A stretch of DNA of 28,410 nt from Hungatella sp. UBA3402 (GTDB lineage Bacteria; Bacillota; Clostridia; Lachnospirales; Lachnospiraceae), in the NCBI GenBank assembly GCA_002358555.1, contig DEPC01000137.1, positions 1-28,410 of the forward strand, read 5' to 3'. The notes beneath the pieces were generated by a model. The model did not search any database. It saw nothing but the letters and a program-made list of their open reading frames with translations, and was not told the DNA's origin. This document shows, piece by piece, positions 1-8,382 of the stretch (positions within the stretch are counted from its first letter, which is position 1; the number at the start of each line of letters is the position of its first letter). A program made the position numbers and the translations under genes.

Positions 1-2288
1 CTCACAGCATTATCACCATCAAGTACATATTCTGCATTCATATTGAGGCTATTGAGAATCTCACAGGCACTCTCACAAGCGGCTTTTTCATCATCTACCA
101 CAAGTACAGGAAGAGTGGCAAAAGCTTCCATATCCTCTTGAGTAATATCATTTAATTTTAGATAAATCATTACTGTGAATTTGGAGCCTTTCCCTAATAT
201 ACTTTGTACCTTAATATCTCCATTCATCATACGTGCAATATTGACAGCTATAGCCATACCTAAGCCTGTTCCTTCGATTTTACCAGTACGCGAATCCGTA
301 GCACGAGAAAAAGGTTCAAAAATCTTTTGAATATAATCCTTCTCCATTCCAATTCCTGTATCTTCAAAAGTAAACTCATAATATCCATTGCCTGTTATAT
401 GAGAGGGCTTTTCTTCAATATCAATGCTTACTTTACCACCCGTCGGTGTAAATTTGATAGCATTACCCATAATATTCATAAAAATTTGTTGCAGTCGTTG
501 TTCGTCACCAATTACATCCTCATGCTCCAGCCTTGCAATATTTGCACTAAATTCAAGTCCTTTTGCAGACATCTGTGAATGAAACACTGTCAACAGGCTC
601 TCAATAGTGTCAGACAAATTAAAGGGATTCTCTGTGAGATTAACCTTTCCACTCTCAATTCGACTCATATCTAAAACTTCATTAATTAATCCCAAAAGAT
701 GTTTTCCAGAAACTGTAATCTTGCTCAAAGCATCCAGGACTCGTTCTTTTTCATCAATATGCATTTCTGCAACAGCAGTCATACCTAAAATAGCATTCAT
801 AGGAGTTCGGATATCATGGCTCATCCGAGACAGAAAATCACTTTTTGCCAGATTAGCAGTTTCCGCCCGTTCAGCGGCTAAGGCTAACATCTCTTTCTGT
901 TTTTCTTCTTTATGGATAATCTCATCAATACTGCGAATAGCCAATGTAACAGCAATTGGCTGCAGCTTCCCTTCTTCTGCTACAGTGACAATGGCAGAAC
1001 ACCATTCATAATTACCTTCCTCGTTTAGTCTCTTATATTGAATTTCTATATTGTCCTCTGTCTTAAGTTGTTTTAATATATTAGATAATTCAAGAAACTC
1101 TCTGACTATATTTCTATGTTCCTCTGCTACAAGTTTCGATACCAAGTGATTTGCGACAAATTCTGTATTATAATAACCAGAATCAGAATCTTTATTGTGA
1201 CGTGGATAAAGTAGTTCATACCTGCCTTTAACCATATCAATATAATAAATTGCCCGATATGCCCTTGCTGTCCCATTCATAGCATTTTGATATATTCGAT
1301 TGCGGTCTGCCATCTGGTCCCGTTCTTCTATAAGTACTTGATTCTTTTTTTCCTGTTTATAATCTCGAATGGCTTGAAAGATAACTAATGCTATGCCAAG
1401 AAGAATCAACCCAAACCCTATGTAATTAAAGGTATCTATACCAGAAAGAATTTCCTTTTCAGGAATAGTAAGAATCGCAGTCCAGCCATTATCCATATGG
1501 TGAAAATAGACATTGCGAATTACCCCATCAAAAGTCAAAATATTTTCCAAAAGTTTATTTTCCTTGTCATTCCTGGCATTTTCCATAAAATCATTAACTA
1601 ATTCTTGATATTCTTCATATTTATGTTCCATAGAAGTCTTATAATAGAGCAAAGTTCCTTCTCTATCAATCAGATAATAGGAAGCATCTTTTGGTAGAGT
1701 CAAATTTACATTATTCAGTTCAAAGCAAGAAAATATCATATCAATCGCCAGAAAGCTACCTGTATCTGGAATAGCTTTACACATGGTGACTACCGGCCGT
1801 CCAGTAATAATATCAGTATAGGCTGGGGAAAGATAAATCTCTCCCTCTGCCTCCATTGCTCCTTGATAATAATCTGTCTCATATACATTATAATCAGACA
1901 TAGCCTCAATCTGGGGAATATTTGATACTACCTCAGTACCTCCCATAGCTTTTCCGTAAATTTGAATATTATCTGCCCCATACATAGCAGTCAATCCATT
2001 CATGAAGGGATATAATCCTTCTTTCAGTTCTTCTAAAGAAATGCTCTCCTTCTCCCGTTCTGCAATATAATTAAGACTGATTGTCAGAATTGCCTCACAG
2101 GTACGCATATTGCTCTCCTCTGTGGAACAATAATTTTCCACCAGAGTAAGCCCCATTTTGTTGGTATTCTTCATCAGAGATTTATGCAAAACATCGGTAC
2201 AAAATACAATTACTAGGATAAACATTGCTAGTATGACAATATTATTTCTCATCTTCTTTATTAACTGTTTCTTTTTATTTTTGCTCAT
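1..2288 (-). CDS. Hybrid sensor histidine kinase with extracellular Cache-like domain (3' end outside window)
   Basis: Membrane sensor kinase, read through the left edge without a stop; 762 codons are present. Translated by eye from ATG at 2288, preceded by an AAGGGGAAGG ribosome site about 11 nt upstream. Order: TM1 about residues 13-31, extracellular dCache-like sensor about 35-285, TM2 about 289-308, a PAS-like region about 330-455, HisKA with motif SHDIRTPMNA (phospho-acceptor His491), and HATPase with N-box GNAIKFTP (Asn609), DTGIGM and GTGLGMAIA boxes. From about residue 724 a receiver domain begins (VLVVDDE); its phospho-acceptor Asp lies beyond the window. The kinase core keeps all key residues, so it should be active. 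The ligand is unknown. No response-regulator gene is visible; the receiver or a downstream gene may take that role. Confidence 0.9.
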   Translation of the reverse strand, partial: MSKNKKKQLIKKMRNNIVILAMFILVIVFCTDVLHKSLMKNTNKMGLTLVENYCSTEESNMRTCEAILTISLNYIAEREKESISLEELKEGLYPFMNGLTAMYGADNIQIYGKAMGGTEVVSNIPQIEAMSDYNVYETDYYQGAMEAEGEIYLSPAYTDIITGRPVVTMCKAIPDTGSFLAIDMIFSCFELNNVNLTLPKDASYYLIDREGTLLYYKTSMEHKYEEYQELVNDFMENARNDKENKLLENILTFDGVIRNVYFHHMDNGWTAILTIPEKEILSGIDTFNYIGFGLILLGIALVIFQAIRDYKQEKKNQVLIEERDQMADRNRIYQNAMNGTARAYRAIYYIDMVKGRYELLYPRHNKDSDSGYYNTEFVANHLVSKLVAEEHRNIVREFLELSNILKQLKTEDNIEIQYKRLNEEGNYEWCSAIVTVAEEGKLQPIAVTLAIRSIDEIIHKEEKQKEMLALAAERAETANLAKSDFLSRMSHDIRTPMNAILGMTAVAEMHIDEKERVLDALSKITVSGKHLLGLINEVLDMSRIESGKVNLTENPFNLSDTIESLLTVFHSQMSAKGLEFSANIARLEHEDVIGDEQRLQQIFMNIMGNAIKFTPTGGKVSIDIEEKPSHITGNGYYEFTFEDTGIGMEKDYIQKIFEPFSRATDSRTGKIEGTGLGMAIAVNIARMMNGDIKVQSILGKGSKFTVMIYLKLNDITQEDMEAFATLPVLVVDDEKAACESACEILNSLNMNAEYVLDGDNAV

Positions 2289-2338
2289 CTTATCTGCAAC
2301 CTTCCCCTTTAGAATCCAAATGTCATTATCTCTTCCCT

Positions 2339-2367
2339 ATTATACAGTTGTACTTCCGTTTGTTCAA
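2339..2367 (-). promoter_or_regulatory. Sigma-A-type promoter for the hybrid kinase
   Basis: On the minus strand, -35 TTGAAC (2362-2367) and -10 TATAAT (2339-2344) are separated by exactly 17 bases. The predicted start lies about 45 bases before the kinase ATG. It sits downstream of the MATE terminator, so the kinase is probably its own transcription unit. Confidence 0.7.
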
Positions 2368-2404
2368 GTTAGAAAGTGAGATTCTAAAAAAGCTTATTTC
2401 TAAC
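2368..2404. repeat. Inverted repeat GTTAGAAA/TTTCTAAC upstream of the kinase promoter
   Basis: GTTAGAAA (2368-2375) is matched by TTTCTAAC (2397-2404), with a further TTCTAA (2382-2387) between them. The group directly abuts the -35 box of the kinase promoter. It could be a regulator site; there is no T-tract, so it does not look like a terminator. Confidence 0.35.
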
Positions 2405-2462
2405 ATAGCTGTTGTATTTTCTAAGATGTGTAGCTGGCAAGAATCAATTTTCAGAATAAAAT

Positions 2463-2499
2463 CCCTCCCTATTAAACTTTAACCATTTAACAGAGAGGG
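2463..2499 (-). terminator. Intrinsic terminator of the MATE gene
   Basis: A 14-bp stem (CCCTC at 2463-2467 with GAGGG at 2495-2499, continued by 2468-2476 with 2486-2494, two G-U pairs on the minus strand) closes a 9-nt loop. On the minus strand it is followed by ATTTTATT. It begins about 30 bases after the MATE stop codon. Confidence 0.7.
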
Positions 2500-2529
2500 T
2501 TATAAATAAAAAGCTATAAATAATAACTT

Positions 2530-3888
2530 TTAATGGGGTGAAGCGGAAGTAAACAGTTTTTTCCTGATAAAACGATGAAAATAAAGCGCATTTGTTCCTG
2601 TAGTGATTAAATCAGCCACTGGTTCTGCCAAAACTACAGCCATAACTCCCCATGGCAAAACCGCTGGAAACACATACAGCATAGGAATCAAAATGATAAC
2701 TTTCCGATAAAAAGCAAAAAAGAATGCCTTTCCTCCTTCTCCCAGAGAATTATAGGTCTGTTGAAACGTCGAATTGGCTCCCAACACAAACATCCCCACT
2801 ACATAGACACGTAACATCCCACTTCCCAGTTGAATTAGTTCTTGGCTGCTATTAAAGATACGAATAAAGGATTCTGGACATATCATGACTACCGTTGTGC
2901 CTATCATAGTAAAAATTAGGGTGGATATCAGGGCTAAATGGATAGCCTCCTTCACCCTTCCATACTCTCCTGCCCCATAATTGTACCCAATAATGGGCTG
3001 GGAACCTTGAGCAACTCCTTCCACTGGAAGCAGCATGAACTGAAATACAGAAAATAGGATAGTCATAGCACTGACTGCTGTATCTCCTCCAAACTTCTGA
3101 ACTTGAGTATTAAAACATATCGTCATGATGCCTTCTGAGGCATTCATAAAAAATGGGGCTGAACCTAAGATAACGATTTCCTTCAATATTTTCAAGTCTG
3201 GCTTTAGGTTGGAAATTCGGACATGAAGCAGAGTCTTCTTTCCCAACATAAAGCTTGCAGCCCATAAAAAGGAGGCAAGCTGGCTGATAACTGTGGCTAT
3301 GGCAGCCCCTTTGATTCCCATTTTCAAAGTAAAGATAAACAGAGGGTCCAAGACAATATTCAATGCACCTCCCAGCATAGTGGTGGCCATAGCTGTTTTG
3401 GCAAATCCCTGAGTGGTGATATAGTAATTCATGCCCACAGTGAGCTGGACAAACACAGTCCCTAGGCAGTAGATACTCATATAGTCATCACCATAGGGAA
3501 GAATCGCCTCACTAGCTCCAAACAACTTAAGTAGTGGCTGTTTAAATCCCATAACCAGCCCAGTAATCAAAATTGAGGTAATAATCAACATCCCTACGCT
3601 GGTTCCCAAGTATTTTTCTGCCTTCTCATTATCTCCTTTTCCCATATGGATTGCTGCAAGAGGAGAACCTCCCCTGCCAAATAATCCAGTAAACGCAGTC
3701 ACCATAGTAACCACTGGTGCACAGATGCCAATAGCTCCCATAGCCAAAAGTCCATTCTCCATACGCCCGATATAGATTCTGTCCACTAGATTATACAAAA
3801 GTGTTACAATCTGGGCACAGATAGCCGGCAGAGCCAAGGAAAGAAGAAGTTTTGGAATTTTTTCTGTTTTCAGTCTGCCTTGTTCCAT
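2530..3888 (-). CDS. MATE family multidrug efflux transporter (MepA/NorM-like)
   Basis: Polytopic inner-membrane antiporter of 452 residues, the normal length for MATE proteins, with about 12 hydrophobic segments forming two related halves. The N-terminus has the family pattern: a short basic lead, then LPAICAQIV, LYNLVDRIYIGRM and GAIGICAPV, as in MepA-like members of PF01554. The second half has the matching GSQPIIGYNYGA motif. Start is ATG 3888 with AAAGGGG about 14 nt upstream, a rather wide spacing. It lies downstream of the RpiR regulator on the same strand across a 283-base AT-rich spacer holding several copies of a shared motif, so it may be under that regulator (inference). Substrate cannot be told from sequence. 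Confidence 0.93.
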   Translation of the reverse strand: MEQGRLKTEKIPKLLLSLALPAICAQIVTLLYNLVDRIYIGRMENGLLAMGAIGICAPVVTMVTAFTGLFGRGGSPLAAIHMGKGDNEKAEKYLGTSVGMLIITSILITGLVMGFKQPLLKLFGASEAILPYGDDYMSIYCLGTVFVQLTVGMNYYITTQGFAKTAMATTMLGGALNIVLDPLFIFTLKMGIKGAAIATVISQLASFLWAASFMLGKKTLLHVRISNLKPDLKILKEIVILGSAPFFMNASEGIMTICFNTQVQKFGGDTAVSAMTILFSVFQFMLLPVEGVAQGSQPIIGYNYGAGEYGRVKEAIHLALISTLIFTMIGTTVVMICPESFIRIFNSSQELIQLGSGMLRVYVVGMFVLGANSTFQQTYNSLGEGGKAFFFAFYRKVIILIPMLYVFPAVLPWGVMAVVLAEPVADLITTGTNALYFHRFIRKKLFTSASPH

Positions 3889-3959
3889 TGTTAATCAGTT
3901 AGCCCCTTTCCTGATAAGAACGATTTTTTGTTCCATATAAATTCCTTTTTGGTGATTCT

Positions 3960-3987
3960 ATTTTATCAATTTTCTTTTTAAAATCAA
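3960..3987 (-). promoter_or_regulatory. Possible promoter for the MATE gene
   Basis: TTGATT (-35, plus positions 3982-3987) and TAAAAT (-10, 3960-3965) are 16 bases apart on the minus strand, about 70 bases before the ATG. The region is very AT-rich, so chance matches are likely. Confidence 0.35.
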
Positions 3988-4013
3988 TAAATCTAAAACC
4001 TATTGTAATAGCA

Positions 4014-4144
4014 TTTGCAAACTTCTTATTTTATGGGGCAAAATTTGTAAACACTATTTTAAATTTTCAACTATTCTACAACTAAAAATGCCGTTTACAC
4101 AGTTTCTTTAAAGTAAAAAGCTTATGTAAATGGTATTTTAAAGC
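4014..4144. repeat. Cluster of a recurring GTAAAY-n3-ATTTTAAA motif (candidate operators)
   Basis: Three good copies and one weaker copy are seen. 4044-4063 reads TTTGTAAACACTATTTTAAA. 4122-4144 begins TTATGTAAATGGTATTTTAA. 4082-4102, read on minus, begins CTGTGTAAACGGCATTTTTA. 4014-4033 (TTTGCAAAC...ATTTTA) is weaker and has a longer spacer. They fill the spacer between the MATE and RpiR genes. Further copies lie at 5132-5153 and 6066-6086. Binding by the RpiR protein is an inference; the background is AT-rich. Confidence 0.5.
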
Positions 4145-4171
4145 TATTCTAATATTTGTTTCTAAATCTAT

Positions 4172-5068
4172 CTAATCTTCCTCATGATGGCTCTCTCTGA
4201 TAATATCCACTGTAGTATTTCCTCTGCCCTGTTCGACCACTCTAGCTGAATCAATCTTAAGCTGGAGGTTTTTCTCATAGTCAAGGGTAAAAATACAGGA
4301 ATAAATCACATCCAGCAGATAAGTGATGGAACTGTCTGTTGTAAAAGTGGCGATTTTTGAATACTGCTTTTCTCGGGTACTGATATGTAGTACACAGTCC
4401 GCCATCCGAGCTAAGCTATTGTCTCCGATATTCGTGATGACAATCAAGGGAATCTTGTGATTCTTAAGGATATCTGCTGCTCGAATCAAAATAGGTGTCT
4501 CTCCAGAATAGGATATGATAAGCGCACAGGAAGTCTTTTCTGCCAGATAAGCAGTATAAACAATCTCTCCCTGAAGTTGACATATATCTACTCTTTTTCC
4601 AATCCTAGCCATGTTATGCTGAAACTCACGGGCAAGAAGGAGATTATTACTGGCAGCATAGATTCCCATATAGGATGCTTTCCTCATAATCAGAATTGCT
4701 TTCTGTAAATCATCATGGGTTAGGAGCAACTGAGTATCATCAATGGCTTCTTTTTTCAAAGCTGCGATTTTTCCCGCTATAGACATGATATTATCCCTTC
4801 TCTGAAAAGGAAGATTGGCATCAATATCTTTAAAATGGGTCTGTAAATACTCATCTTCCTTTAGATAGGCTTCTTTTAATTCATTCCATCCTCCAAATCC
4901 CATCTTGTGAGCAACTCGCACTAAAGTTGATGGAGATACAAACACTCTTTGGGCAATCTCTTTGATAGTCATATCCCTGATTTCTATCTTCTCTTTTAAC
5001 ATATAATCCACAATCATTTGTTCACTATTAGAAAAATCACATTGTTCCAGCCGTTCCCTGATTAACAT
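4172..5068 (-). CDS. MurR/RpiR family transcriptional regulator (HTH + SIS domain)
   Basis: 298 residues. The N-terminal HTH_6 domain (about 1-76) contains MTIKEIAQRVFVSPSTLVRVAHKMG-type helix-turn-helix sequence around residues 33-57, and a SIS sugar-phosphate isomerase fold (about 125-262) carries the phosphosugar-binding SYSGETP segment (residues 186-192). Proteins of this family sense phosphosugars and control sugar or amino-sugar genes. ATG 5068 is preceded by AGGAG at good spacing. It lies 85 bases downstream of the truncated MFS gene on the same strand. A copy of the motif that recurs in this region overlaps its likely -35 box, suggesting autoregulation (inference). The intact target gene is not obvious, since the adjacent transporter is broken. 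Confidence 0.93.
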   Translation of the reverse strand: MLIRERLEQCDFSNSEQMIVDYMLKEKIEIRDMTIKEIAQRVFVSPSTLVRVAHKMGFGGWNELKEAYLKEDEYLQTHFKDIDANLPFQRRDNIMSIAGKIAALKKEAIDDTQLLLTHDDLQKAILIMRKASYMGIYAASNNLLLAREFQHNMARIGKRVDICQLQGEIVYTAYLAEKTSCALIISYSGETPILIRAADILKNHKIPLIVITNIGDNSLARMADCVLHISTREKQYSKIATFTTDSSITYLLDVIYSCIFTLDYEKNLQLKIDSARVVEQGRGNTTVDIIRESHHEED

Positions 5069-5109
5069 GGTCTGTCACTCCTGTTTTGTAATAAGATTTC
5101 TGTATTTCT

Positions 5110-5138
5110 ATTTAAAATGTCAAAAAGAAAGTTGTAAA
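5110..5138 (-). promoter_or_regulatory. Possible rpiR-family gene promoter overlapped by a motif copy
   Basis: TTTACA (5133-5138, minus) and TTAAAT (5110-5115) are 17 bases apart. The -35 box is part of the repeated GTAAAC motif copy at 5132-5153. The -10 is a weak match, so this is tentative. Confidence 0.35.
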
Positions 5139-5153
5139 CCCTCACATTTTTTA
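5132..5153 (+). repeat. Copy of the GTAAAY...ATTTT motif before the RpiR gene
   Basis: TTGTAAACCCTCACATTTTT is the same pattern as the 4014-4144 cluster but with a spacer about three bases longer. It lies immediately upstream of the RpiR gene and abuts the end of the MFS remnant. Confidence 0.35.
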
Positions 5154-5963
5154 TTAATGAAACAACGGTTTATCATTTCCACTGTCTATCCGAAAGAATG
5201 CAAGCAGCAGCAACCCACCTAACATACAGGCAAAACAGACGCGAAACAAATAGAAATAACTTGTCGCATCCAAAATATATCCAGCTAGATTTTGAAATAA
5301 AATTGCTGCTAGATTTTTCAATGTAGCTACAAAAGCTAATGCTGTTATCTGCTGCTTTTCATCAATCAAGGTATTGACTATCTTTAAATTTACCATGATA
5401 TATAACATACCAGCAGGATGTTTTGCAATAAGGGTTGCTAATATAATAATTGGCATCGGCAAATTAAAGCCATAGACTGCACACTGAATACATACCATGC
5501 TCATTGATATAAGAAGTAGTATCTTATTGGGTATTTTGTCCATAAAGTGGTAAGAAAACAGAACTAATGGTGCTTCGCAGAAAACGGCAATAGACAAAAC
5601 TGTAGATGCAACCCCCACATCGAGCCCCTTATCTGTGAGCATAGATGGGATAAAGATATTCCCCATATTAGTAATTCTATAAAAAACTATGCTGATGCAC
5701 AGGTAATAAACATACTTTCCATTTTTAAACAAATCAATGGCCTTTATCTTTTCTTTATCATCTTGTTTATGTACTCTTGTAATAGGTTCTGTGCCAAGAA
5801 GCCCTGTTATACATAAAAGCATAGTCAGCACAAAGGCAATAAAAACAGCGTGGGGCGATATCCTATCATATAATAGACCTGCCATCTGTGAACCCATGGC
5901 ATAGCCAATCGTTCCCCAGATTCGGATTTTGCATGCCAGCCCCCATTTATTGTTTAATAGTTT
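5154..5963 (-). pseudogene. 5'-truncated MFS sugar/oligosaccharide-type transporter
   Basis: The open frame runs from just after a TAG at 5964-5966 to the stop at 5154: about 269 residues, against about 400 for the family. The first readable part (CKIRIWGTIGYAMGSQMAGL) matches the segment that in MFS_1_like/LacY-type permeases sits around residue 120, so roughly the first four membrane helices are missing. The only early ATG (5897) is inside this conserved segment and has no ribosome site before it. The remaining helices are intact with no internal stop. No N-terminal part was found upstream, where the DNA becomes non-coding and AT-rich. I read it as a remnant by deletion; a genuine half-transporter is unlikely. 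Confidence 0.7.
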
Positions 5964-6065
5964 CTATCTTTGATGGCATCTATTTTAACAGTTTTTTTCT
6001 GATTCACAATCCATTTCGCACCTATTGGATTAGTATTTACAAATTGATTGCTATAAAAAAAGAAA

Positions 6066-6086
6066 TATGTAAATGCCATTTTAAAA
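6066..6086 (+). repeat. Copy of the GTAAAY-n3-ATTTTAAA motif upstream of the MCP promoter
   Basis: TATGTAAATGCCATTTTAAA is nearly identical to the copy at 4122-4144. It is about 50 bases upstream of the -35 box of the chemoreceptor promoter. The surrounding stretch 5967-6255 holds no gene on either strand; besides this motif it contains only the promoter and ribosome site of the chemoreceptor. A weaker reverse copy (TTTGTAAATACTA on minus) ends near 6035. Confidence 0.45.
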
Positions 6087-6134
6087 TATTATCTGACCAT
6101 TCTATTTACACTTCTTCCCTCCTCCATAAACTAC

Positions 6135-6163
6135 TTGTCTTTCCCTCTTGCCACTGGTATAAT
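6135..6163 (+). promoter_or_regulatory. Extended -10 sigma-A promoter for the chemoreceptor
   Basis: TTGTCT (6135-6140), 17 bases, then TATAAT (6158-6163) preceded by TGG, an extended -10. Predicted leader is about 85 bases. No flagellar sigma-D box was noticed. Confidence 0.65.
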
Positions 6164-6255
6164 TATGATATCACTTGTATCAATTTTTCATTTGACAGTC
6201 CAACAAAATTGAGCAGAAACCGGACGAAGAAAAACATGTTTAAGGAGATGTAGGT

Positions 6256-8262
6256 ATGAAACCAAAAAAAGAAGATGCCTCCGACACTACCGCATCACGG
6301 CGAGGTTTTGGCATTACAGGGAAATTAGCATCAGCCATTGTTATAAGTGTGGTAATTGCTGTAGCAGTTTTGCTTGCAGTGGTCTATTTCCAGATGTCAC
6401 ATGCATTGCTGGAAAAGAGTGAGGATTTACTGCAAACTACTACAGACCGAACAGTTCAGGAAACCAAAGCTTGGATGAACAGAACATTGACTATGTTGGA
6501 TACCCAAAGGGATACCATTGAATACGAAGACATGGATGTCTCCGCTATGATGGACTATATTAGACATACTGTGAATCAAAATGATGCTTATCCTGCTGGA
6601 CTATATGTGGCCTTGACAGATGGTTCTCTGTACCATGCTTCCTTTGTAGCTGGACCAGATTATGACCCAACTACAAAGAATTGGTATCAAAAGGGATTGA
6701 CATCAGATAAATTTATTCTAAGTGAAGTATATTTTGACGAGAACAGCCAATCTTATGTCGTAGGTGCCTCCTGTGCACTGAAAGACCAAAGTGGTCAAGT
6801 ACGAGGAGTGGCAGCGGCGGACGTGTATTTAGACTCCATCTCCAAAATCGTCAGTGAAATTCAAATCGAAGATACTGGTGGAATCTTCCTAGTAGATACC
6901 CAGAAAGGAACTATTATTGGTCACAGAGATAAAACTATTACTGGACAAAAGCTAAGTGAAATTTCAGAAGGTATGTATGCTTATGCCAATCAACAGATTC
7001 GTGGAGGAAAAACAGGACTATCCCTCTATAATAATACATACATCCATGTGGAAAATGTTCCTGGCAGTGACTGGACAGCAGTAGCCTATGTATCTCGAAG
7101 CGAAGTCTTACAGGAATTAAAGCAGCTAACTGTCAGTATGCTGGCTGTGGCTGTCATGGCTGTGCTAGTACTGATTCTTTTAGTAATCATTCAGGTGCGG
7201 CGTGTCATTGGACGTCCAATCAAAGAGTTAAGTGCTGCAGCTACCCGAATTGCTGAAGGAGAATTAGAACAATCCATTCATTATCAGTCCAGAGATGAAC
7301 TCGGTGTTCTAGCAAATAACTTTAACCAGGTTACTCTCCGGCTTCGGGAATATGTAATCTACATCAATGAAATTTCTGAAACCCTGAGAGAGATTGCTGA
7401 GGGAAATCTAACCTTCACACTTAAAAATGAATATACTGGTGAATTTGAAAAAATAAAAACCGCTTTGGACGAGATATCTTATGCTCTCAACCGCACTATG
7501 GGCCAGTTGCGTGCTGCCTCCAGAGATGTAGCTGCTGGTGCACAGCAGGTCTCCCAAGGAGCAATGACTCTTTCACAAGGCTCTACAGAGCAGGCCGCTG
7601 AAGTTGAAACTTTGGCTGGACATATCAGTGCGGTATCTGACAGTGTTCATAAAATTGCAAAGGGCGCTCAGCAGGCTAGTAACATTTCACAGGAAGTTAA
7701 GAAAGGGCTTTTATCCAGCAATGATAAAATGCAGAATATGACAGAGGTAATTCAGCGGATTAGCGACAAATCCACGGAGATTCACAAAATTGTCAAGACC
7801 ATTGAGGATATTGCCTTTCAAACTAATATTTTAGCTTTAAATGCTGCCATAGAAGCTGCCCGTGCGGGGGCTGCTGGAAAGGGATTCTCAGTAGTTGCTG
7901 ACGAGGTTCGTACTCTGGCTGGCAAATCCTCTGAAGCCGCCCAGGAAACCACAGTTTTGTTGAGTCAGACAGTGGAATCTATGAACGAAGGAGTACATGC
8001 AGCTCAGGATACGGCAAATTCCATGCTAAAGGTAGTAGCTCAAGCAGATAAAATGAGCAGTCTAATCCATGGTATCGCAAACTATACTAAGGAACAGGAT
8101 TCTAATACAGAGGAAATTACCCGTGGAATTGAGCAAATCTCCACTGTTGTTCAAACTAATGTGGCTACAGCAGAAGGAAGTGCTGCTGCCAGTGAGGAAT
8201 TATCTGGTCAGGCTGTTATGCTGAGAGATTTGGTTGCCAAATTCCGGTTGCGGGACCAGTAA
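6256..8262 (+). CDS. Methyl-accepting chemotaxis protein, dCache-HAMP-MCP signal
   Basis: Transmembrane chemoreceptor of 668 residues. TM1 about 24-47; periplasmic-side dCache_1 domain about 55-285; TM2 about 294-314; HAMP about 315-368 with a second HAMP-like stretch about 370-412; long coiled-coil signalling domain about 413-668. The conserved hairpin tip that docks CheA/CheW is at 517-552 (EDIAFQTNILALNAAIEAAR onwards). The Cache ligand-pocket region reads KNWY (141-144) with a following AADVYLD (Asp189). It resembles the amino-acid-binding dCache motif but has Lys where Arg is usual. ATG 6256 has AAGGAG 8 nt upstream. No C-terminal CheR pentapeptide is seen. No other chemotaxis or flagellar gene is present in the window. 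Confidence 0.95.
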   Translation: MKPKKEDASDTTASRRGFGITGKLASAIVISVVIAVAVLLAVVYFQMSHALLEKSEDLLQTTTDRTVQETKAWMNRTLTMLDTQRDTIEYEDMDVSAMMDYIRHTVNQNDAYPAGLYVALTDGSLYHASFVAGPDYDPTTKNWYQKGLTSDKFILSEVYFDENSQSYVVGASCALKDQSGQVRGVAAADVYLDSISKIVSEIQIEDTGGIFLVDTQKGTIIGHRDKTITGQKLSEISEGMYAYANQQIRGGKTGLSLYNNTYIHVENVPGSDWTAVAYVSRSEVLQELKQLTVSMLAVAVMAVLVLILLVIIQVRRVIGRPIKELSAAATRIAEGELEQSIHYQSRDELGVLANNFNQVTLRLREYVIYINEISETLREIAEGNLTFTLKNEYTGEFEKIKTALDEISYALNRTMGQLRAASRDVAAGAQQVSQGAMTLSQGSTEQAAEVETLAGHISAVSDSVHKIAKGAQQASNISQEVKKGLLSSNDKMQNMTEVIQRISDKSTEIHKIVKTIEDIAFQTNILALNAAIEAARAGAAGKGFSVVADEVRTLAGKSSEAAQETTVLLSQTVESMNEGVHAAQDTANSMLKVVAQADKMSSLIHGIANYTKEQDSNTEEITRGIEQISTVVQTNVATAEGSAAASEELSGQAVMLRDLVAKFRLRDQ

Positions 8263-8324
8263 AGGTTTAAAAAGATTATACCAAGTATTGTTATAAGTAA
8301 GATAGCTGATAAACAGCAAATAAA

Positions 8325-8373
8325 ATAGGGATAAAGCAGTATACCATTCAACAGTTTTCTACTTTATCCCTAT
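8325..8373. terminator. Bidirectional terminator between the MCP and sigma factor genes
   Basis: Perfect 12-bp inverted repeat ATAGGGATAAAG (8325-8336) / CTTTATCCCTAT (8362-8373) with a 25-nt loop, lying between two converging genes. Minus-strand continuation is TTTATTTG (fair T-tract); plus-strand continuation CTATTTCTTC is weaker. Confidence 0.65.
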
Positions 8374-8382
8374 CTATTTCTT

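Noticed and set aside
327..1011. Plus-strand open frames of 83 and 134 codons
   Set aside because: They lie inside the hybrid histidine kinase on the other strand, whose HisKA and HATPase motifs are unmistakable.
6192..6220. TTGACA upstream of the chemoreceptor as a -35 box
   Set aside because: No acceptable -10 follows at 16-18 bases; the TTGTCT/TATAAT pair upstream is far better.
5888..6253. Plus-strand 121-codon frame before the chemoreceptor
   Set aside because: No ribosome site, low-complexity composition, and it covers the MFS remnant, the promoter and the leader of the MCP gene.
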